In this document: piece by piece, positions 41,694 through 50,474 of the stretch
How positions within the stretch are numbered: the first letter of the stretch is position 1
How the letters are laid out: the number at the start of each line of letters is the position of its first letter
Assembly: GCF_947495735.1 (NCBI RefSeq)
Contig: NZ_CANMAA010000017.1
Span: forward strand, 1 to 64,000
Direction: 5' to 3'
Origin: an uncultured Pseudokineococcus sp.
GTDB taxonomy: Bacteria > Actinomycetota > Actinomycetes > Actinomycetales > Quadrisphaeraceae
DNA length: 64,000 nt
The notes under the pieces: generated by a model
What the model was told of the DNA's origin: nothing
The model's input: the letters and a program-made list of their open reading frames with translations, nothing else
The model's database searches: none
Made by a program: the position numbers and the translations under genes

Positions 41694-42098
41694 TCAGCGA
41701 CGAGAGCCGTACCTCAGCAGGTTGCCGTCGGGGTCGACGTGCGCGCCCTCGCTGAGCCCGTAGTCCGTCTCGACCGGCTCGACGTCACGACCACCCGGAA
41801 CGGCCGACCAGACCCGCCACACAGCAGCCGCGTCCTCGACGTCCACGTAGGCGCACCCGGCGGTCGTCAAGGGGTCGTGACCGGCATTACGGGAGACGTG
41901 CAGCACGACGCTGCCCATCTGGGCGAAGCCGTACTCATCACCATGGGCCTCGACCGTGAAACCGAGCGTGCGGTAGTGCTGCAACCACAGGCCCACGTCC
42001 CTGGTCGAGAACACCGGCGCAACTGAGCGCAGCGCCACAGGCCTCGCGGGATCCGGCACCCACCGATCGTGGCCGAAGGCGCTGACGGTGTCGAGCAC
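41694..42098 (-). CDS. VOC-superfamily protein (glyoxalase/bleomycin-resistance fold)
   Basis: A 134-residue single-domain protein. PVALRSVAPVFSTRDVGLWLQHYRTLGFTVEAHGDEYGFAQMG and later EGAHVDPDGNLLRYGSR (shown here in pieces by residue about 20-62 and 115-132) follow the beta-alpha-beta-beta-beta pattern of the VOC fold. These resemble antibiotic-binding bleomycin-resistance proteins rather than metal-dependent glyoxalases. The ligand is unknown. GTG 42098 begins the only frame; no clear ribosome binding site. It is isolated and convergent with the reductase pair. Confidence 0.75.
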   Translation of the reverse strand: MLDTVSAFGHDRWVPDPARPVALRSVAPVFSTRDVGLWLQHYRTLGFTVEAHGDEYGFAQMGSVVLHVSRNAGHDPLTTAGCAYVDVEDAAAVWRVWSAVPGGRDVEPVETDYGLSEGAHVDPDGNLLRYGSRR

Positions 42099-42188
42099 CC
42101 CGTCTCAGATCATGACCGCCTGCCGGCGAGCCGACGGCCGCTCGAGCAGCTCGTCGCCACTCCCCCGCGGCCGTCCCGCATCGGATCG

Positions 42189-42476
42189 TCAGCCGGGCAG
42201 GCGCCGATCCAGCAGCCTGGCCAGCAAGTAGTGAACGCCCACGTTGGCCCACGCAAGGGCGACCATCGACATGAAGGGCGCTCCGACGAGGAAGGCGATC
42301 GACCACGGGAACGCCATGAGCAGCAGCGGGATGCCGGCGAAGATCACAGTGACGTCGACCTCCCCGCTCTGGTCGCGTACGAGCCATGCCACGCCAATCA
42401 GCAGGGTGCTGGCAGTCGTGACGCTGGCGTGCCAGAGGAGGAGCGGGTGCCGCTTGACCCAGCGCGCCGTGATCAC
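42189..42476 (-). CDS. Small two- to three-helix membrane protein (SCO4225-like)
   Basis: A 95-residue protein beginning at GTG 42476 (ITARWVKRHPLLLWHASV). It has hydrophobic segments TASTLLIGVAWLV, VTVIFAGIPLLLMAFPWSIAF and MVALAWANVGVHYLLARLL. Overall shape and the PWS-like turn resemble the SCO4225 family of small actinobacterial membrane proteins; I hold this loosely. Sequence further upstream in this frame is Arg/Gly-rich and not credible as protein. It lies 100 bp downstream of another small membrane protein on the same strand. Confidence 0.6.
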   Translation of the reverse strand: MITARWVKRHPLLLWHASVTTASTLLIGVAWLVRDQSGEVDVTVIFAGIPLLLMAFPWSIAFLVGAPFMSMVALAWANVGVHYLLARLLDRRLPG

Positions 42477-42577
42477 GGTGGCAGCATGGCGGGTTGCGGG
42501 AAGCGATGAAGGCTTGATCCGACGGCAGCCGGAGCGCCTGGCCGCCGCTCCCCCGCGGCCGTCCCTCATCCGATCGC

Positions 42578-42745
42578 CTACCGACGCAGGCTGGCGTCCA
42601 CCACAAGGAGCGTGCCCCCGACGGCCGCCGGCACCAGAGCCAGCGGCAGCACGACGAAGCCCGGACCCGGGAGGACCAGCAGGGCCAAGCTGATCGGCAG
42701 CAGCACAGCGCTGCCCAGAAGCAGGAAGAACGCCGTTCGACGCAT
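42578..42745 (-). CDS. Tiny PGPGW-like membrane protein
   Basis: A 55-residue frame starting at ATG 42745 (MRRTAFFLLLGSAVLLPISL). It is almost entirely hydrophobic, with LVLPGPGFVVLPLAL in the middle, the hallmark of the PGPGW putative transmembrane family. AGGAGAGG lies before the start. Two short helices flank the Pro-Gly-Pro-Gly turn. Function unknown. It sits upstream of the SCO4225-like gene and may share its transcript. Confidence 0.6.
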   Translation of the reverse strand: MRRTAFFLLLGSAVLLPISLALLVLPGPGFVVLPLALVPAAVGGTLLVVDASLRR

Positions 42746-42976
42746 CGCAGCACCACCTCTCCTCAGTCAGCATCGGCGGCGCCGCCTCGGCCCTGAGCGT
42801 GACCGAGGCGCCGATCAGCCGCGCCGCTGACGATCGGCGACTGGGACGGCCAGACCGGAAGGGCCTTGCTCGACGACGGGGAGCAGGCGAACCTTGGGTC
42901 GACGGCCGCGTCGTCAAGGGCCTATGGGAACGCAGGCGCTCAAACCCATCGCGGTGGAGTAACCCTCACGGGGCGA

Positions 42977-43001
42977 GCCGGTTCGAGTCCGGCATTCGGC
43001 G
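42977..43001 (+). other. tRNA-like T-arm and acceptor fragment
   Basis: GCCGGTTCGAGTCCGGC (42977-42993) is a perfect 5-bp T-stem closing the invariant TTCGAGT loop, followed by ATTCGGC as a possible acceptor strand. The matching 5' acceptor (GCCGAAT) and a foldable anticodon arm are absent upstream, so no complete tRNA is present. It could be the 3' end of a tRNA left as an attachment-site scar. Confidence 0.4.
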
Positions 43002-43056
43002 CGGCCGTCTTCCTCCCCCCGGGGGGCCACCACCCGTAGTCCCGCTGCCCATCGCG

Positions 43057-43452
43057 CTAGGAGACGACGGCGTCGACCTCGACTTCGACCAGCAGGGCCG
43101 GGTCGATCAGGGCGCTGACCTCGACCATCGAGCTGGCGGGACGGATGTCGGCGAAGAACTCCCCGTGGGCCCGCCCGACGTTCTCCCACCGGCTGATGTC
43201 GGTGACGAACATGCGGGTGCGCACCACGTGCTCCAGCCCCGCACCGACCTGCTCGAGCGCTGCCGCGATACGCCGGATCACCTCACGGGTCTGCTCGCCC
43301 GCGTCGTCGCCGCCGACGGCCCCGCCGTCCGGCAGGGCCGCCGTAGTCCCTGCGACGCTGACCCACCCGCCGACGCGAACGGCCCGCGAGTACCCGACCA
43401 CGGGCTCCCACACGGCTCCGGACGAGACCAGTCGACGACCGTCCACGGTCAC
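43057..43452 (-). CDS. RidA (YjgF/YER057c/UK114) family protein
   Basis: A 131-residue protein of the enamine/imine deaminase family. It shows SRAVRVGGWVSVAGTTAA, IAAALEQVGAGLEHVVRTRMFVTDI and MVEVSALIDPALLVEVEV. The Arg in VVRTRMFVTDI corresponds to the substrate-carboxylate-binding Arg of RidA, and the Glu near the end is also conserved. GTG 43452 overlaps the tautomerase stop (GTGA), so these two small cytosolic enzymes form an operon that may scavenge reactive enamine or keto metabolites. Confidence 0.88.
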   Translation of the reverse strand: MTVDGRRLVSSGAVWEPVVGYSRAVRVGGWVSVAGTTAALPDGGAVGGDDAGEQTREVIRRIAAALEQVGAGLEHVVRTRMFVTDISRWENVGRAHGEFFADIRPASSMVEVSALIDPALLVEVEVDAVVS

Positions 43453-43838
43453 TGCTCGACCATGTAGGTGAGGGTGAGGTCGTCCCCGGCCTGGCCCCGG
43501 ATCGCCCAGTCGTGGCGCGGCGTCTCGAGGAGGGTCAGTTCCAGGTCGACCGGCTCGATGCTGAGGTGGGCGGCGAAGTCGCGGTACAGGCGCTGGTAGA
43601 GCGCCTTCTTGGTCGCGGTGGTGCGGCCTTCGAACATGAGGACCTCGATCACGGTGTACCGGTCGCTGCGGCCGGCTGGGGTGGGGAAGTCCTCGGGGTC
43701 CATGGGGAAGAACCGGTGGAAGCGCTTGTCCGCGGGTAGACCGAGGACCTCGACAGCGGCGGCGTGCAGGACGTCGGACATCTCCGTGCGCAGCGGGGTG
43801 AGGACCTGGCGTTGGCCGTAGACCTTGAACTGGGACAT
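43449..43838 (-). CDS. Tautomerase-superfamily protein
   Basis: A 129-residue protein with the double beta-alpha-beta tautomerase fold of the Tautomerase_2 group. It shows EMSDVLHAAAVEVLGLPADKRFHRFFPMD (residues about 19-47), VIEVLMFEGRTTATKKALY and a C-terminal strand. It starts MSQFKVYGQR, so the N-terminal Pro that acts as catalytic base in 4-oxalocrotonate tautomerases is absent; chemistry may differ. ATG 43838 follows ACAGGAG. It is coupled to the RidA gene. Confidence 0.8.
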   Translation of the reverse strand: MSQFKVYGQRQVLTPLRTEMSDVLHAAAVEVLGLPADKRFHRFFPMDPEDFPTPAGRSDRYTVIEVLMFEGRTTATKKALYQRLYRDFAAHLSIEPVDLELTLLETPRHDWAIRGQAGDDLTLTYMVEQ

Positions 43839-44232
43839 CGAGGCTCCTGTCGTGGACCACGCCGGGCGCACGAGCAGATGCCCAGGACCGGCGGGGCCGG
43901 TTCTCTGGGTGAGGACGCGACCGCTCTAGGAGCGGGACCACCAGCAGAGCAGCGGGCGGGACGGCGTCATGACTTGGACCCTAGGGGCCCGCGGTCCGGG
44001 TCGGCCACTACCTCCCATCCCCGACGGCGCCGCCGGACACGGGGGCTCCCCATCGAGCCGTCGCCCCCGAACCGCGTCCCAGTAGCCGACCGCCTGCTGG
44101 GGCACTGCGGCGCCCGCGGCACGGCCCGGGCCGCCCGGCGTGATCTTGTGTCACTGGGGATCCTCATCCGGGACGCTGCGGAGGCAGTGGGCGCTGTCAT
44201 CGGCGCTGGTGGTCGTTTCCGCGTCGGTCGAT
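43839..44232. other. Gap between tautomerase and cydDC
   Basis: About 390 bp without a supported gene. It should hold the tautomerase-ridA promoter and the end of the cyd transcript. No strong hairpin or repeat was noticed. Confidence 0.4.
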
Positions 44233-47200
44233 CTAGAGGGACGCGCGTGCAGGCAGCGGATGGCCTGGTGGGGTCCGGGTGTGGGCGGTGGGAAGTTGGT
44301 GCACGACGTGGACCTTGTCGAGGCCTTCGCTGCGGTGGGTGAGCAGGAGGACGCCGAGGTGGGAGGCCGCGTCGAGCAGGTCGGCGACGAGGGCTTCGGC
44401 GGTGGGCTCGTCGAGGCCTTCGGTGGGTTCGTCGAGGACGAGCAGCGTGGGGTTGACTAGCAGGGCGCGGGCGGCGGCGAGGCGGCGTCGTTCGCCGCCG
44501 GAGATGGTGCCGTCTCCGAGCTGTGTGGACAGACCGTTGGGCAGGGCGGCCAGCCATGGTCCGAGGCGCACCCGTTGGAGGACGGTGACGAGGTGGGCGT
44601 CGTCGGTGTCCGGGGCGGCCAGGCGGAGGTTCTCCCGGAGGGTGGAGTTGAACAGGTGGTCGCCGTGGTCGCCGACGACGGCGACGCGGCGTCGGACGTC
44701 GTCGCCGGCGAGGTCGCGGATGTCGGCGCCGCCGAGCAGCACGTGGCCACCGGCGGGGTCGAGCAGGCGCGCGATGACGGCCACGAGGGTGGATTTGCCT
44801 GAGCCGGAGGGTCCGAGGAGGGCGACCTTCTCCCCCTCGCCGACGTCCAGGTCGAGGCCGCGGAGCGCGGGCGGTCGGGTGGGGTCCCATCCGGCGACCA
44901 GCCCGCGGACCGTCAGGGCGGAGGAGGCCGGCAGGGGGCGTGGCGCCGCGGGCTCGACGGCGACGACCGGGGCGGTCGCGAGCTCGTGAAGGCGGGTCTG
45001 CGCTGCGGCCGCGCGCTGACGGGCGACGGCGGCGTCGACGAGGGCTTGCGCGGGCTCGGTGAGCGCCAGGGCGACGAGGACGAGGACGGCTGCCACCTCG
45101 GGGACCAGTGCCCCGGGGGAGGTGGCTGCGGCGGCGGCCCCGAGGACGGCGACGGCGACGCCGAGGTGGCCGAGCGCGGTGGCGGCGCCGGACCACCACG
45201 CACTGCGGGCCTCGGCGGCGGCGAGGGCGGCGCTGCGGCGGTCGGGCAGGCGTAGGGCGTCCTGGACGCCGCGGGCGGCGAGCTCCTCGGCGCCGTCGAG
45301 CGTCTCGGTGAGGGCGTCGAGGACCTGGGCGCGGGCGCCGGCGACGACGGCCTCGCGGTGGGCGGCCTCGCGTGCGCCGATGAGGGGTGCCAGCACTCCT
45401 GCGACGAGCAGTCCCGCGGCGACTGCCGCGCCGGCGAGGGGTAGCGCGGCTGTGGCTGCGCCCGTCGCCACGAGCAGCGCGAGGAGTGCGGACAGTGCGG
45501 GCAGCTGCCCCCGCAGGAGCCCGTCGACGCGGGCGTCGACGTCGTCGACCACCCGGGTCAGCAGGGTCCCGCGGCGCAACGGGCCGGGTCCGGGCACGCG
45601 GGGCACGAGCGCGGCGTACACCTGGGAGCGCCAGCGCCCCAGCTTGTCGAAGGCGACCTCGTGGGAGACCAGCCGCTCGAGGTAGCGCAGCAGGGGACGG
45701 GCCACGGCGGACCCGCGGACCAGCACGACGGCGGTCGAGAGGGTCAGCACCGGTGGGATCGCTGATGCGCGCACGAGCAGCCAGGTGGCCGCCGCGGTCA
45801 GCAGCAGCCCGGCCAGCCAGGAGGTGGCACCCAGGGCCACAGCGACTGGTGCCGACCGGGAGGCCCGCCGCAGCAGCTGTCGCGACCAGGCCGCCTGCGC
45901 CGGTGGGAGGGCGTGGGCTCCGCCTTGCTCGGATGCCAAGCGCACGCCCTGACCGGCTGGTGCGGCAGATCCGCCTGCTGCGGCCGGACCGGGGCAGACG
46001 GGTGCGGGGCTAGCGGGTGCGGGGCCAGCGGGTGCGGACTTGGCGGGCTGGGGCTGGTGGACCTCGAGGGTGCGGTCGGCTGCGGCGAGCAGGGCCCGCC
46101 GGTGGGAGACGACCAGGACAGCGCTGCCGCGTGCGGCCACCTGGCGCAGGCGGGCTATGACGAGCTGTTCGGCGGCGGCGTCGAGGTGGGCGGTGGGCTC
46201 GTCCAGGAGCAGCAGGCGAGGGTGGTGGGCCGCCATGGCCAGGGCGCGGGTCAGCGCCAGTCGTTGGCGCTGGCCCGAGGAGAGCCCGGCGCCTCCTTCG
46301 CCGAGCGGGGTCGCCAGGGCCAGCGGCAGGGCGGCGATCTCGTCGGCGAGCCCGACGTCGGCCAGGGCGGCCCAGCGCTCGTCGTCGCCCGCGAGCACGT
46401 CCAGTGCGTCGGCGATGGTGCGGGCGTGCGGCAGCGTCGGGCGCTGGGGCACGTAGATGAGGCCGTCACGACTGCCGGCGGGTCCTCCGCCGACCACCTC
46501 CAACGCGCCGGTGGCGGCCGGTTGGGTGCCGGCGAGGACGCGCAGCGCCGTGGTCTTGCCCGCGCCGGAGGGTCCCCGCAGGGCGAGGAGCTCTCCGGCG
46601 GTGACGGACAGGTGCGGCAGGTGCAGGGCGTCGACCTGGGTACCGGGGTGACGGACCCGCACTCCTAGGGCGCTTGCCCTCGGGGGGCCCGACGCGGGGG
46701 CGATGGGCTGGGGCTTCTCGGTGTCGTGGGCGTCGGGGACGTCGAGGAGGTCTTCGACCTCCTCGACCACGGCGGTGGCGTCGGCGGCGGCGTGGAAGCG
46801 GGCACCGACCTCGCGCAGGGGCCGGTAGGCCTCGGGGGCGAGCAGGATGAGCAGCAGCGCGGGCAGCAGGTCCAGGGTGCCGGCGGCCACGCGCAGGCCG
46901 GCCTCGACGGCGACGAGGCCGACCGACAGGGTGCCCACCAGGTCCAGCGCGGTCGAGGACAGGAACGCCAGCCGCAGCACGCGGGCGGTCTCGGTGGCCT
47001 GGGCCCGGGTCATCTGCGCGACGACGTCGACCTGGCGCTGGGCCCGCCCGTGCAGGCGCAGCGTGGGCAGGCCTGCGACGACGTCGAGGAAGTGGCCGGT
47101 CAGGCGCCGGGTGGCGAGCCATCGCTGGCGGGCGCGTTCGGCGGTGGCCCAGCCGACGAGCGCGGCGAAGACCGGTACCAGCGGCAGGGTGAGCAGGACG

Positions 47201-47733
47201 ATGACGCCCGAGGCGGGGTCGACCAGGAGCATCGTGGCCACGACCAGGGGCGGGATCACGCCGGCGACGACGAGGGCGGGCAGGTACCCCTCGAACCAAG
47301 GCCGCAGCGCGTCGAGGCCGCTGCTGAGCAGGGCACCGAGCCGGGCGGGCCCGTGGGCGGCGACCCACGCGGGCCCCCGCCGCAGCGCGGCGGCCAGTGC
47401 GGCGCGGCGCACGTCGTCGACGGCGGCGGACCCCGCACGGGTGGTCAGCACCCGCTCGCCCCAGGCCAGGGCAGCCCGCAGTCCCAGGGCGCCCGCGAGC
47501 AGCCCGAGCCAGGTCCCGACGCCGGCGGCGGGCAGCGGGAGCGTCCCCGCACGGGCGGGGTCCTCGAGGGCGACCAGGGCGGTCACCAGGGCGGCCAGAA
47601 CGCCGGCGACCAGGACGGTGACCAGCGCCTGGGCGCCGGTGACCAGCACGACGGCGGCGACCCAGGGGCGGGTGGAGGGCGCGCGGCGCAGCAGACGGGG
47701 GTCCAGCGGGCCACGGCGGGCCTTGGCGCTCAC
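44233..47733 (-). CDS. cydDC: Fused thiol-reductant ABC exporter CydDC
   Basis: A 1166-residue protein joining CydD and CydC, each a six-helix exporter domain plus ATPase. The first half has Walker A GPSGAGKTT, signature GLSSGQRQRLAL and Walker B LLLLDEPTAHLD. A linker (Pro/Ala/Ser-rich, about residues 560-610) leads to the second half with GPSGSGKST, ISGGERRRLA and LLVLDEPTEGLD. It exports cysteine or glutathione-type reductant and haem needed to assemble cytochrome bd. GTG 47733 overlaps the cydB stop (GTGA). Single-chain CydDC is usual in Streptomyces-like Actinobacteria. The frame stays open through cydB but that part is a shadow. Confidence 0.93.
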   Translation of the reverse strand: MSAKARRGPLDPRLLRRAPSTRPWVAAVVLVTGAQALVTVLVAGVLAALVTALVALEDPARAGTLPLPAAGVGTWLGLLAGALGLRAALAWGERVLTTRAGSAAVDDVRRAALAAALRRGPAWVAAHGPARLGALLSSGLDALRPWFEGYLPALVVAGVIPPLVVATMLLVDPASGVIVLLTLPLVPVFAALVGWATAERARQRWLATRRLTGHFLDVVAGLPTLRLHGRAQRQVDVVAQMTRAQATETARVLRLAFLSSTALDLVGTLSVGLVAVEAGLRVAAGTLDLLPALLLILLAPEAYRPLREVGARFHAAADATAVVEEVEDLLDVPDAHDTEKPQPIAPASGPPRASALGVRVRHPGTQVDALHLPHLSVTAGELLALRGPSGAGKTTALRVLAGTQPAATGALEVVGGGPAGSRDGLIYVPQRPTLPHARTIADALDVLAGDDERWAALADVGLADEIAALPLALATPLGEGGAGLSSGQRQRLALTRALAMAAHHPRLLLLDEPTAHLDAAAEQLVIARLRQVAARGSAVLVVSHRRALLAAADRTLEVHQPQPAKSAPAGPAPASPAPVCPGPAAAGGSAAPAGQGVRLASEQGGAHALPPAQAAWSRQLLRRASRSAPVAVALGATSWLAGLLLTAAATWLLVRASAIPPVLTLSTAVVLVRGSAVARPLLRYLERLVSHEVAFDKLGRWRSQVYAALVPRVPGPGPLRRGTLLTRVVDDVDARVDGLLRGQLPALSALLALLVATGAATAALPLAGAAVAAGLLVAGVLAPLIGAREAAHREAVVAGARAQVLDALTETLDGAEELAARGVQDALRLPDRRSAALAAAEARSAWWSGAATALGHLGVAVAVLGAAAAATSPGALVPEVAAVLVLVALALTEPAQALVDAAVARQRAAAAQTRLHELATAPVVAVEPAAPRPLPASSALTVRGLVAGWDPTRPPALRGLDLDVGEGEKVALLGPSGSGKSTLVAVIARLLDPAGGHVLLGGADIRDLAGDDVRRRVAVVGDHGDHLFNSTLRENLRLAAPDTDDAHLVTVLQRVRLGPWLAALPNGLSTQLGDGTISGGERRRLAAARALLVNPTLLVLDEPTEGLDEPTAEALVADLLDAASHLGVLLLTHRSEGLDKVHVVHQLPTAHTRTPPGHPLPARASL

Positions 47734-48749
47734 GTGGGCACCCGTTCGCTGGTCACCCGCTGGCGCAGCACCCAGTAGGAGAAGGCCTGGTAGGCCACGA
47801 CGCCGGGCAGGACCACGACGCCGGCCCAGCTGATGACCTCCAGCGCCGTGCTGGAGGCGGCGGCGGACCCGCGGGTCAGCGACCAGGCCGGGTCCAGGGT
47901 GCTGGCCAGGACCACCTCGCCCCCGGCGGTCAGGGCGGCGACCACCGCCGCGGCGACGACCACGGCCCCGGCGACGAAGGCCAGCGCCTCGCGGCGGGCC
48001 GCGGCCGCGGCGACGACCAGGAGCAGGACGAGGGCACCGCCACCCCACAGCGGGGCCGGTCCCTGACCGGTGAGGCCGCTGATGCCGGCGGCCACGGCGA
48101 GGGCGACGGCGCCCGCGGAGGCCGTGGCGACGGCCACGCGCCGCGCTCGACGTCGCAGCGGCCCGGTGGTGCGCAGGCCCAGGAACGTCGAGCCCAACAG
48201 CACCGCCAGGCTCACCGCGGCCACAGCACCGGCCAGCGCCTGCCAGGTCGCCAGCGGCTCCAGGGTGCGCAGGAGCCCGGCGCCCACGCCCGGGCCGGCG
48301 TGCACCTCGCCGTCGGCGCCCAGGGCGAGCCCGCGGACGAAGACGGTCAGCAGCGCCCCGAGCAGGGCGACCACACCGAGGGACGTCGCTGCCAGCCACA
48401 CGTCGCACCGGCGCCGCCAGGCCGCCCCGGAGTGCTTGCCGCGGAACTCCAGCGCGACGCCGCGGCCCGCGAGCAGCACCAGCACGGCCACGAAGGGCAG
48501 GAATAAGCCCGACAGCAGGGCCGCGTACCAGTCGGGGAAAGCGGCGAAGGTGACCCCGATGGCTGCGACGAACCAGACCTCGTTGCCGTCCCAGAAGGGC
48601 CCGATGGTGCGCAGCGCGGCGGAGCGCTCGTGGTCGTCGCGCCCCAGCAGCGGCGAGAGCGCGCCGACGCCGAAGTCGAAGCCCTCCAGGACGAAGAACA
48701 GCACCCAGCACAGCACGACGAGGGCGAACCAGATGGTGATCAGGTCCAT
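47730..48749 (-). CDS. cydB: Cytochrome bd oxidase subunit II
   Basis: A 339-residue subunit with eight to nine helices. The start (MDLITIWFALVVLCWVLFFV) and EGFDFGVGAL, then PFWDGNEVWFVAAIG, are diagnostic of CydB. It pairs with CydA to form the quinol oxidase that consumes oxygen at high affinity and resists sulfide, NO and cyanide. ATG 48749 is 57 bp after cydA and the stop overlaps cydDC. Confidence 0.94.
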   Translation of the reverse strand: MDLITIWFALVVLCWVLFFVLEGFDFGVGALSPLLGRDDHERSAALRTIGPFWDGNEVWFVAAIGVTFAAFPDWYAALLSGLFLPFVAVLVLLAGRGVALEFRGKHSGAAWRRRCDVWLAATSLGVVALLGALLTVFVRGLALGADGEVHAGPGVGAGLLRTLEPLATWQALAGAVAAVSLAVLLGSTFLGLRTTGPLRRRARRVAVATASAGAVALAVAAGISGLTGQGPAPLWGGGALVLLLVVAAAAARREALAFVAGAVVVAAAVVAALTAGGEVVLASTLDPAWSLTRGSAAASSTALEVISWAGVVVLPGVVAYQAFSYWVLRQRVTSERVPT

Positions 48750-48805
48750 GGCGGACTCCCCGGAGATGGTTCAGGGGCGGCGGCCCCTGAGGTGGTGGGT
48801 GCGGG

Positions 48806-50335
48806 TCAGTAGGTGGTGACCAGGTCGGCGTCCTGCGGGGTGCGGCCACCGGTGCGCTCGTCGGGCCGGCCGGTGGGGTCCTCCTCGTCCCGCTCGCCGG
48901 CGGCCAGGGCCTCGGCGTCCAGGTCCTGGCGGACGATGTGCAGGACCAGGCGGGTCCACACGACGGCGATGACGCCGTAGGCCAGGGCGAAGGCCCCCAG
49001 GGCCGCCAGCGCCTCCCCGGCGGTCAGGCCCGCGGACAGGCCGTCCTCGGTGCGGGTCAGGCCGAACGCCAGCCAGGGCTGGCGGGCGGTCTCGGTGAAG
49101 ACCCAGCCGAAGGTGCCGGCCGCGGCGGGCAGGGCAGGAAGCAGCGGCAGCAGCCGCAGCGCCCGCCGCACATCGGGGCGCCCGATCGGCAGCTCACGGC
49201 CGCGGCGGGTGGCCCACAGGTAGGCCGCAGCCACGGCGGTCGCGAGCATCCCGATGCCGATCATCGCCCGGAAGGACCAGTACGCCATCCACACCACGGG
49301 CACGTAGCTGCCCGGGCCGAACTGCTCGGCGTACTGCGCCTGCAGGTCGTCGATGCCGGCCACCGTGGCGGTGGGGTCTCCGACCGCCAGCACCGAGAGC
49401 AGGTAGGGCACGTCCAGGCTGAAGAAGGGCTCCCCTTCCCCGGGGCTCCCGATGGCGAAGATCGAGAACGGCGCCCCGGCCGTCGTCGTGTACAGGGCTT
49501 CCGCGGCGGCCATCTTCATCGGCTGGACCTGGGTCATGACCTTGCCCAGCACGTCCCCGGTCAGGGCCACGAGCACCCCGCCCACGAGCGTCGACCAGGC
49601 CCCGACGCGCGCCAGCGTCCCGAAGGCCAGCCGCTGCTCGTGGTCGTCGCGGCTCTCGGGCTCCCCCGGCTCCCCCAGCCCGGAGGCCGTCGGCACGTGC
49701 ACCCAGCGGCGCCAGGCACCCACGGCCATCAGCAGCGCCCCGCCGAGCATCACCGCCCCGGCGATCGTGTGCGGGAAGGCGGCCAGGTTGACCGGGTTGA
49801 GCATGAGCTCGGTGAAGCTCGTCAGGCGGGCGCGTCCCAGCTGCTCGTCCCAGCGGTAGGCGACCGGGTTCTGCATGAACGCGTTCGCGGCGAGGATGAC
49901 GAAGGCCGAGATCAGCGTCCCCACGGCGACCACCCAGATCGTCGCCAGGTGCAACCGCCGGGGCAGCCGGCCCCAGCCGAAGTACCACAGGCCCAGGAAC
50001 GTCGCCTCGAGGAAGAACGCGAGCATGCCCTCCAGGGCCAGGACGGGCCCGAAGACGTCGCCGTAGGCGCGGGCGAAGGAGCTCCACCCCAGGCCGAACT
50101 GCAGCTCCTGCACCAGGCCGGTGACCACACCCACGGCGAAGGTCACCAGCAGCAGCTTGCCGACCAGCAGCGTCAGCCGGCGGTAGCGGTCGCGGCCCGT
50201 GCGGTGCCACGTGGTGTGCAGGCCGGCCGTGGCCGCGGCCAGCGCGATCGACAGCGGGACGAAGAAGTAGTGGTAGATCGTCACGACCGCGAACTGCAGC
50301 CGCGTGATGTCCAGGACGTCGAGGTCCACGTCCAC
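48806..50335 (-). CDS. cydA: Cytochrome bd oxidase subunit I
   Basis: A 509-residue haem-bearing subunit. TIYHYFFVPLSIALA carries the first haem-ligand His; WSFRAMIGIGML contains the Met ligand region; TARQPWLAFGL is the GRQPW-like block. The Q-loop between helices 6 and 7 is short, as in Actinobacteria. A charged C-terminal tail follows the last helix. GTG 50335 follows GGAAGG. The promoter region contains repeated CGTACG elements and faces a BlaI-type repressor gene. Confidence 0.94.
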   Translation of the reverse strand: MDVDLDVLDITRLQFAVVTIYHYFFVPLSIALAAATAGLHTTWHRTGRDRYRRLTLLVGKLLLVTFAVGVVTGLVQELQFGLGWSSFARAYGDVFGPVLALEGMLAFFLEATFLGLWYFGWGRLPRRLHLATIWVVAVGTLISAFVILAANAFMQNPVAYRWDEQLGRARLTSFTELMLNPVNLAAFPHTIAGAVMLGGALLMAVGAWRRWVHVPTASGLGEPGEPESRDDHEQRLAFGTLARVGAWSTLVGGVLVALTGDVLGKVMTQVQPMKMAAAEALYTTTAGAPFSIFAIGSPGEGEPFFSLDVPYLLSVLAVGDPTATVAGIDDLQAQYAEQFGPGSYVPVVWMAYWSFRAMIGIGMLATAVAAAYLWATRRGRELPIGRPDVRRALRLLPLLPALPAAAGTFGWVFTETARQPWLAFGLTRTEDGLSAGLTAGEALAALGAFALAYGVIAVVWTRLVLHIVRQDLDAEALAAGERDEEDPTGRPDERTGGRTPQDADLVTTY

Positions 50336-50384
50336 CCGCCCTTCCGCCGTGCCCGTCGGACCCCGGTCCGGTGCCCGTCCCTGA

Positions 50385-50446
50385 ATACTACGCCGCGTCG
50401 TACGTGGTCCGTCGTACGGGTGTGGGCGTACGCGCGGCGTCGTAGG
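50385..50446. promoter_or_regulatory. cydA promoter with 14-bp-periodic CGTACG sites
   Basis: CGTACG occurs at 50399-50404, 50413-50418 and 50427-50432, each exactly 14 bp from the next; CGTAGG continues the series at 50441-50446. The first two sit in the longer CGTCGTACG. TAGTAT on the minus strand (50385-50390) is a good -10 for cydA, so the first site lies in its spacer and the second touches the -35. BlaI-family repressors bind inverted repeats of this TAC/GTA kind. Confidence 0.6.
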
Positions 50447-50462
50447 AAGGTGCTGAGACGGT

Positions 50463-50474
50463 TACGCTGGCGGC
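50463..50474 (+). promoter_or_regulatory. Leaderless -10 box of the BlaI-type gene
   Basis: TACGCT (50463-50468) fits TAnnnT and ends 6 nt before GTG 50475; no ribosome binding site is present. The CGTACG array lies just upstream, consistent with autoregulation. Confidence 0.5.

Noticed and set aside
42930-43001. Complete tRNA gene
   Set aside because: Only the T-arm is convincing; no matching 5' acceptor strand and no anticodon arm with 7-nt loop can be paired.
47734-48849. N-terminal extension of the cydDC frame through cydB
   Set aside because: The frame stays open only because of GC bias; this part is Arg/Gly/Ala-rich and lies over cydB, whose motifs are in another frame. The real start is GTG 47733.
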